Source of the DNA: Pseudomonas lalucatii
GTDB lineage: Bacteria; Pseudomonadota; Gammaproteobacteria; Pseudomonadales; Pseudomonadaceae
DNA length: 64,000 nucleotides
Assembly (NCBI RefSeq): GCF_018398425.1
Contig: NZ_JADPMV010000002.1
Location: 1,288,501-1,352,500 of the forward strand
Reading direction: 5' to 3'
Below are positions 57,871-64,000 of the stretch, in pieces; the first letter of the stretch is position 1, and every line of letters begins with the position of its first letter. A program made the translations under genes and the position numbers. The notes beneath the pieces were generated by a model that had not been told where the DNA came from, did no database searches, and was given only the letters and a program-made list of their open reading frames with translations.

Positions 57871-59064
57871 TTACTCGACGATCTTGGCAACCACGCCGGC
57901 ACCAACGGTACGGCCGCCTTCGCGAATCGCGAAACGCAGGCCGTCTTCCATGGCGATCGGCTTGATCAGGGTGACAACCATCTTCACGTTGTCGCCCGGC
58001 ATTACCATCTCGACGCCTTCCGGCAGCTCGCAAGAACCGGTCACGTCGGTGGTCCGGAAGTAGAACTGCGGACGGTAGCCCTTGAAGAACGGGGTATGAC
58101 GACCACCTTCTTCCTTGGACAGCACGTACACCTCGGCTTCGAACTTGGTGTGCGGCTTGATGGTGCCCGGCTTGGCCAGAACCTGACCACGCTCTACGTC
58201 GTCACGCTTGGTGCCGCGCAGCAGGACGCCACAGTTCTCACCGGCACGACCTTCGTCGAGCAGCTTGCGGAACATCTCGACACCGGTGCAGGTGGTCTTG
58301 GTGGTGTCACGCAGACCGACGATCTCGATTTCTTCCTGGATCTTGACGATGCCGCGCTCGACACGACCGGTTACCACGGTACCGCGGCCGGAGATGGAGA
58401 ACACGTCTTCGATGGGCATCAGGAACGGCTTGTCGATGGCACGAACCGGCTCAGGGATGTAGGTATCCAGAGTCTCGACCAGCTTCTTGACCGCAGTGGT
58501 GCCCAGCTCGTTGTCGTCTTCGCCGTTCAGCGCCATCAGCGCGGAGCCGATGATGATCGGCGTGTCGTCGCCCGGGAAGTCATAGGTGGACAGCAGGTCG
58601 CGAACTTCCATCTCGACCAGTTCCAGCAGCTCGGCGTCGTCGACCATGTCGGCCTTGTTCAGGAACACGACGATGTACGGAACACCTACCTGACGGGACA
58701 GCAGGATGTGCTCGCGAGTCTGCGGCATCGGGCCGTCGGCAGCGGAGCAGACCAGGATAGCGCCGTCCATCTGCGCAGCACCGGTGATCATGTTCTTCAC
58801 GTAGTCAGCGTGACCCGGGCAGTCAACGTGCGCGTAGTGACGAATGGTGGAGTCGTACTCTACGTGCGCGGTGTTGATGGTGATACCACGAGCCTTCTCT
58901 TCCGGGGCGCTGTCGATCTTGTCGAAATCGACGCGAGCGGAACCGAAAACCTCGGAGCAGACGCGAGTCAGAGCAGCAGTCAGAGTGGTTTTACCGTGGT
59001 CAACGTGACCGATGGTGCCGACGTTGACGTGCGGCTTATTACGTTCAAATTTCTCTTTAGCCAT
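57871..59064 (-). CDS. tuf: Elongation factor Tu (copy 2, tRNA-tuf-secE locus)
   Basis: 397 residues, identical to the product at 41345-42538. About 11 synonymous differences are seen by eye, bunched at the two ends of the gene, with a long identical stretch in the middle. Start ATG 59064 ([20 protein letters not shown]); an extended upstream frame exists but lacks the family N-terminus. Behind tRNA-Tyr-Gly-Thr, as tufB in E. coli. Confidence 0.99.
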   Translation of the reverse strand: MAKEKFERNKPHVNVGTIGHVDHGKTTLTAALTRVCSEVFGSARVDFDKIDSAPEEKARGITINTAHVEYDSTIRHYAHVDCPGHADYVKNMITGAAQMDGAILVCSAADGPMPQTREHILLSRQVGVPYIVVFLNKADMVDDAELLELVEMEVRDLLSTYDFPGDDTPIIIGSALMALNGEDDNELGTTAVKKLVETLDTYIPEPVRAIDKPFLMPIEDVFSISGRGTVVTGRVERGIVKIQEEIEIVGLRDTTKTTCTGVEMFRKLLDEGRAGENCGVLLRGTKRDDVERGQVLAKPGTIKPHTKFEAEVYVLSKEEGGRHTPFFKGYRPQFYFRTTDVTGSCELPEGVEMVMPGDNVKMVVTLIKPIAMEDGLRFAIREGGRTVGAGVVAKIVE

Positions 59065-59115
59065 TTTGACCGCCTCCCAAGGAAGAATTGAGCAAGTCAC
59101 ACTGCCCATTAAAAC

Positions 59116-59143
59116 AAAGGCAGATACTTTCATATCTGCCTTT
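59116..59143 (-). terminator. Hairpin with U-tract between tRNA-Thr and tuf
   Basis: AAAGGCAGATA and TATCTGCCTTT form an 11-bp stem around six bases; on the minus strand TTTGTTTT follows. It could end the tRNA transcript or serve as a processing site ahead of tuf. Confidence 0.75.
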
Positions 59144-59149
59144 ATTAAA

Positions 59150-59225
59150 TGGAGCTCATGAGCGGATTTGAACCGCTGACCTCACCCTTACCAAGGGTGT
59201 GCTCTACCAACTGAGCTACATGAGC
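59150..59225 (-). tRNA. tRNA-Thr (GGT anticodon)
   Basis: 76 nt with encoded CCA. Acceptor GCTCATG/CATGAGC, D-arm AGCTCAGTTGGTAGAGC, anticodon loop CTTGGTAAG (GGT), T-arm GCGGTTCAAATCCGC. Confidence 0.97.
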
Positions 59226-59251
59226 GAAACACTTTACAGCCACCGAAGACT

Positions 59252-59325
<74 letters not shown>

Positions 59326-59349
59326 GGAGCCTTCAGCTCACGCTAAATC

Positions 59350-59434
59350 TGGTGGAGGGAGAAGGATTCGAACCTTCGAAGTCGATGACGTCAGATTTAC
59401 AGTCTGATCCCTTTGGCCACTCGGGAATCCCTCC
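59350..59434 (-). tRNA. tRNA-Tyr (GTA anticodon)
   Basis: 85 nt with encoded CCA and a long variable arm (CGTCATCGACTTC region), as expected for bacterial tRNA-Tyr. Acceptor GGAGGGA/TCCCTCC, anticodon loop CTGTAAATC (GTA). Confidence 0.97.
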
Positions 59435-59447
59435 AAAAGGAGGCGGC

Positions 59448-59476
59448 ATTCTCTTTTCATGCCACCCTGCTGTCAA
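59448..59476 (-). promoter_or_regulatory. Promoter of the tRNA-Tyr-Gly-Thr (tuf) unit
   Basis: On the minus strand TTGACA (59476-59471), 17 bp, GAGAAT (59453-59448), followed by GCCGCC, the GC-rich discriminator typical of ppGpp-sensitive stable RNA promoters. The 59477-59567 stretch upstream is A/T-rich close to the -35 (possible UP element). Confidence 0.82.
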
Positions 59477-59567
59477 GCATTTTCTCATTTAAAAACCTGA
59501 GCTTAGCTACATCGACAGCAACTTCACAGTTCCATCGCTGGTACCACCCTGTGAAGCGGGCGCCATT

Positions 59568-60258
59568 CTAGTCAATCCTTGCCGACCTTGCAACGCCTTC
59601 GCACGGCATTATTTGATGTTTTAAGCCTTTGAAGTCAAAAGCTAATCGCTGCAGCAAGGACTCCTCCGCCAGGCGCCGGCTCCCCGGTGCAATCCGTACC
59701 CAGTAGCTGCGGTGAGCCCTGGATAGCTCCTTGAGCAAGGGCTCGTAGCCAGCCCCCTTCAGCCGCTGAACGACACTCTCCGCCGAGTCGCTTCGCGGGA
59801 AGATCCCAAGCGATATGCCGTTCGCCAGATCACCCTCGGCAATGATGTAGCTGTCGATCTTGCGGGCCTGTAGCTCCTTGAGCTGCCGCAGAGATGCCTG
59901 GCGCGACGCGAGCGGAGGCAGGTACACCCAGTAGTCGACACCCGCCGCGGCATCGACGGCCTCTATGCTGGAACGGATGTCCAGACTAATCAGCCGCTGC
60001 TCCAGGACCGCTGCCGCCGATTTCTCCTCGAAGCTCCCCAGGAACAGGCAAACCGCCTCCTCAGCCGGCTCCTGGACGACAGGTGGATCCCGCGGCACCT
60101 GGCCCCCGACTCGCTCAGCAGCCGAATATCCCCCTGCCCCCCCCGCATCAGCGCCAGCGGCGCCACCTCTTTCGCCCGCATGGGCGCTGGACATGCTGCT
60201 GGTGCCACACGTAGTAGAACAGATTCAAGACCAGCAGCAGTAGAAACATCCAGCGCAT
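59568..60258 (-). pseudogene. SPOR-domain inner membrane protein, two apparent frameshifts
   Basis: The pieces are a membrane anchor (MRWMFLLLLVLNLFYYVWHQ at 60258 down), then MRAKEVAPLALMRGGQGDIR in a second frame, then the long C-terminal part from about 60100 (EEAVCLFLGSFEEKSAAAVL, YWVYLPPL, GISLGIFPRSDSAESVVQRL), a SPOR peptidoglycan-binding repeat. One extra base in the GGG at 60182-60184 and one in the CCCCC at 60103-60107 (plus strand) restores one 230-residue frame. SPOR domains bind denuded glycan strands at septa. Both breaks are in homopolymers, so sequence error is likely. Follows coaX by 8 bp. Confidence 0.75.
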
Positions 60259-60266
60259 GCGCCACC

Positions 60267-61013
60267 TCAACTCAGCGGACAGGCAATGGCCAGACCGACA
60301 AACACCAGGTCCGGCGCGACCCGGGCAGCGGGCACCAGCCCCGCCACCGTGCCCGCATCACCGCCGGTAAGAAAGACCTGGAACGACGCCCCCCAGTACT
60401 CCCGGGCCAGCTCCAGCTGGGTGTGCACGAAGCCCTGCAGCATCAACGAACAGCCGCGCTCGACCGCTTCCGCCGTCGAGCGCCCGGGCATGAGGCTATG
60501 ACGGGCCTGCTCCGCGGTGGCGTCATCGTAGCGAATGCGTCGAGTATGGGTGCGCAGCTGGTTGCGCATCAGCGGTACGCCCGGGCAGATGAAACCGCCC
60601 AGGTGCTGACCGTCGCCCGCGACGAAGTCGGATGTCACGGCCGTGCCAAGATCGAGCACCAGACAGGCACACCGCGCCTGATGGAACGCCCCGACCAAGG
60701 CCAGCCAGCGGTCCAACCCAAGGCGCTGATACTCCTCGTATCCGTTGCGCACCCCCGCCAACTCCGCGGCCGGGCGCGCCCAGACACACTCGATGGCGAA
60801 CGCCTCCCCCAGTTGCGCCGTCAGGCGAGTCGTTTCCTCGTCCGTACGCACACTCACCAGACGGCAGGCATCGAGCCCCTGCACCTTTCGGCGAACGGCC
60901 TCGATCAGCTCCAGGTCGGAGCCCACCACACCACCACAGGCAACCCCAGCCCTATCTCGGGAGATCACTCGCCACTTGATAAAACTGTTGCCACAATCGA
61001 GCTCAAGAATCAT
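60267..61013 (-). CDS. coaX: Type III pantothenate kinase
   Basis: 248 residues: N-terminal phosphate-binding [20 protein letters not shown], second motif [14 protein letters not shown] near residue 120 and [15 protein letters not shown] near 140, FLTGGDAG near 208. It phosphorylates pantothenate in the first step of CoA synthesis and needs a monovalent cation. The start overlaps the birA stop by 11 bases, so birA-coaX-SPOR form an operon. Confidence 0.96.
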   Translation of the reverse strand: MILELDCGNSFIKWRVISRDRAGVACGGVVGSDLELIEAVRRKVQGLDACRLVSVRTDEETTRLTAQLGEAFAIECVWARPAAELAGVRNGYEEYQRLGLDRWLALVGAFHQARCACLVLDLGTAVTSDFVAGDGQHLGGFICPGVPLMRNQLRTHTRRIRYDDATAEQARHSLMPGRSTAEAVERGCSLMLQGFVHTQLELAREYWGASFQVFLTGGDAGTVAGLVPAARVAPDLVFVGLAIACPLS

Positions 61014-61968
61014 TGCACAACCTCAAACTGAGCTCGCCGCCACTGAACAGCCGCTCGACTCCATCCACCAGCAGACGCAGAGCACCAGTCGAATCCACGC
61101 CCCGTACCACGCCCTCGATCTGCTGAGTGCCGGCAGTGAGCACCACCCTGCGTCCCTGCCAGAGGTGATTGCCCTGCCACTCTTCGAGCAACTTGGCGAA
61201 ACCCTCCTGCCGAAGCCGCCCCAGATAGGCCGACAGCTGTTCATTGAGCAGCCCGACCAGCTCGTTACGATCGACCCCACAGCCGAGCTCGGCACGCATC
61301 GAGGTCCACGGCTGATCAATGCTGAGCGATTCTGCAGGCAGCATATTGACGTTAACTCCTATGCCTATGACCACATGACAGACGTCCGCGGGGTCACCGG
61401 ATAGCTCAAGCAGAATGCCGGCAATCTTCCGCCCATTCACCAGCAGGTCATTAGGCCACTTCAACCCGGCCTGTTCCACGCCCAACGCGCGGATGGCCCG
61501 CAGCAGAGCCAAACCCACCACCAGACTAAGCCCTTCCAGCTGGCGCACGCCTCCCTCTACCCGCAACACCAGGCTGTAATAGAGGTTTTCCGCGAACGGA
61601 CTCACCCAGGCGCGCCCTCGCCGCCCGCGCCCCGAGGTCTGGCGCTCGGCCAACACGACGAACGGCGGCTGCCGCTGACTCGAGAGCTGGCGCAACGCCT
61701 CGGAGTTGGTCGAGTCGACCGAAGGCAATACGGTGATCGGCCAGGCATGATCCGGCCCACTGGCCGCAAGCTGACCTTCGTCCAGCAGCCTGAGCGGGCT
61801 CGCCAGGCGATAGCCGCGCCCGCGCACCTTGTGGACAGGCAGTCCGAGCTCGGCCTCCAGGGCGCGCAGCTGCTTCCACACTGCGGCACGACTGACCCCC
61901 AACGCGACTCCAAGCGCCTCACCAGAATGAAAGCGCCCATCTTGAAGAAGCCTTAACAATGGCAGCAT
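61003..61968 (-). CDS. birA: Biotin-protein ligase / biotin operon repressor BirA
   Basis: 321 residues: N-terminal winged helix ([37 protein letters not shown]), central ligase domain with [20 protein letters not shown] (biotinyl-AMP loop) and KWPNDLLV, and a C-terminal SH3-like domain. It biotinylates acetyl-CoA carboxylase and represses biotin synthesis. I chose ATG 61968 because GGAGGAGGCGGC precedes it; a longer frame begins ten codons earlier without a good site. Confidence 0.95.
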   Translation of the reverse strand: MLPLLRLLQDGRFHSGEALGVALGVSRAAVWKQLRALEAELGLPVHKVRGRGYRLASPLRLLDEGQLAASGPDHAWPITVLPSVDSTNSEALRQLSSQRQPPFVVLAERQTSGRGRRGRAWVSPFAENLYYSLVLRVEGGVRQLEGLSLVVGLALLRAIRALGVEQAGLKWPNDLLVNGRKIAGILLELSGDPADVCHVVIGIGVNVNMLPAESLSIDQPWTSMRAELGCGVDRNELVGLLNEQLSAYLGRLRQEGFAKLLEEWQGNHLWQGRRVVLTAGTQQIEGVVRGVDSTGALRLLVDGVERLFSGGELSLRLCNDS

Positions 61969-62060
61969 GCCGCCTCCTCCCCGCAATAAGGCACGCATGA
62001 TAACGACGCCTCCGAGCGCTGCCTACAAGACCGGACCGGCTTTTTCCAGCGCACAAAGGC

Positions 62061-62094
62061 AAACCCCCGGCCCGCTTGCGCGGGTCGGGGGTTT
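62061..62094 (-). terminator. rrn operon terminator after 5S rRNA
   Basis: AAACCCCCGGCCCGC and GCGGGTCGGGGGTTT form a 15-bp stem (one G-U) around TTGC; on the minus strand TTTGCC follows. It ends the rRNA transcript ahead of birA. Confidence 0.92.
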
Positions 62095-62102
62095 GGGATA
62101 GG

Positions 62103-62221
62103 TGCTTGACGATGACCTACTCTCACATGGGGAAACCCCACACTACCATCGGCGATGCATCGTTTCACTACTGAGTTCGGGATGGGATCAGGTGGTTCCA
62201 ACGCTCTATGGTCGTCAAGCA
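62103..62221 (-). rRNA. rrf: 5S ribosomal RNA
   Basis: Minus strand begins TGCTTGACGACCATAGAGCG and ends with GTAGGTCATCGTCAAGC; complementary ends and the CCGAACTCAGTAGTGAAACG loop identify a pseudomonad 5S. Ends are placed by similarity and may be off by one or two bases. Confidence 0.95.
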
Positions 62222-62360
62222 ATTCAGCTGGGGAGTCGCGGTTGAGGCGCTTCCCCGAATTGGGTATGTGATATGCGGTATTGCGTGTTCTGGCAAATTT
62301 TCGGTTTGTTGTCGACTTCAGCCATCGAGCACACAAACAACAAATTGTTTGGGTGTTATA
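62222..62360 (-). other. 23S-5S rRNA internal spacer
   Basis: 139 bp with no gene; it is removed by RNase III/RNase E-type processing of the rrn transcript. I see no tRNA in it. Confidence 0.8.

Positions 62361-64000
<1,640 letters not shown>

Noticed and set aside
61953..62336. A 127-codon minus-strand frame running over 5S rRNA into birA
   Set aside because: It is explained by the 5S gene, its terminator and the birA start.

Overview
The window is a slice of a Pseudomonas (or very close gammaproteobacterial) chromosome. This rests on the rib-nrdR, PA4063-4066/oprG-like and ssb-MFS-uvrA gene orders, the complete rpoBC/S10/spc/alpha ribosomal block, the tRNA-Tyr-Gly-Thr / tuf / tRNA-Trp / secE-nusG order, high GC with strong G/C third positions, and a 5S/23S rRNA pair of pseudomonad type. 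Correspondence with P. aeruginosa loci is from memory, not from a search.

Region 1 (1-4676, minus strand): nrdR-ribD, an FMN riboswitch leader, then ribE-ribBA-ribH-nusB (nusB runs off the left edge). A 31-codon ORF with its own Shine-Dalgarno lies between the riboswitch and ribE and overlaps the ribE start. Region 2 (4807-7601): a YbaY-like lipoprotein with an apparent frameshift, a SAM methyltransferase, a CnoX/YbbN co-chaperone, an acyl-CoA thioesterase, and a convergent small hypothetical gene. Region 3 (7685-10877): a zinc-response operon with a Zur-like dyad in its promoter (His-rich periplasmic DUF2796 protein, MacB/LolD-type ABC ATPase and permease, DUF3299 protein).

Region 4 (10928-15790, minus): a six-gene TonB2-type energy-transduction operon (DUF3450, TtpC-like MotA/TolQ/ExbB protein, ExbB, ExbD, TonB, TPR protein) with a Fur-box-like sequence over its promoter. 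It is divergent from oprG, whose promoter carries a well-spaced Anr/FNR-type box. Region 5 (16723-23448): two nucleotide-sugar epimerase/reductase-like genes, ssb, a YajR-type MFS transporter, and uvrA on the other strand. Region 6 (23519-27356): katG and an NhaC-family antiporter, in the place where P. aeruginosa has bfrA-katA.

Region 7 (27522-59434, minus): about 32 kb of transcription/translation genes, read from high to low coordinates: tRNA-Tyr, tRNA-Gly, tRNA-Thr, tuf, tRNA-Trp, secE, nusG, rplK, rplA, rplJ, rplL, rpoB, rpoC, rpsL, rpsG, fusA, tuf, then the S10, spc and alpha clusters to rplQ. Strong promoters, terminators and attenuator-like hairpins punctuate it. The two tuf genes encode identical proteins. 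Region 8 (59568-64000, minus): a SPOR-domain protein, coaX, birA, then 5S rRNA and the 3' part of 23S rRNA of an rrn operon that starts beyond the right edge.

I see no mobile element, prophage or CRISPR array. The most interesting points are the riboflavin leader uORF, the Fur-linked TonB2 operon placed between the Zur operon and oprG, hairpin-rich gaps inside the ribosomal clusters (rpsN/rpsH and ahead of rpsL), and four single-base reading-frame breaks, all at G/C homopolymers, which look more like sequence errors than real pseudogenes.
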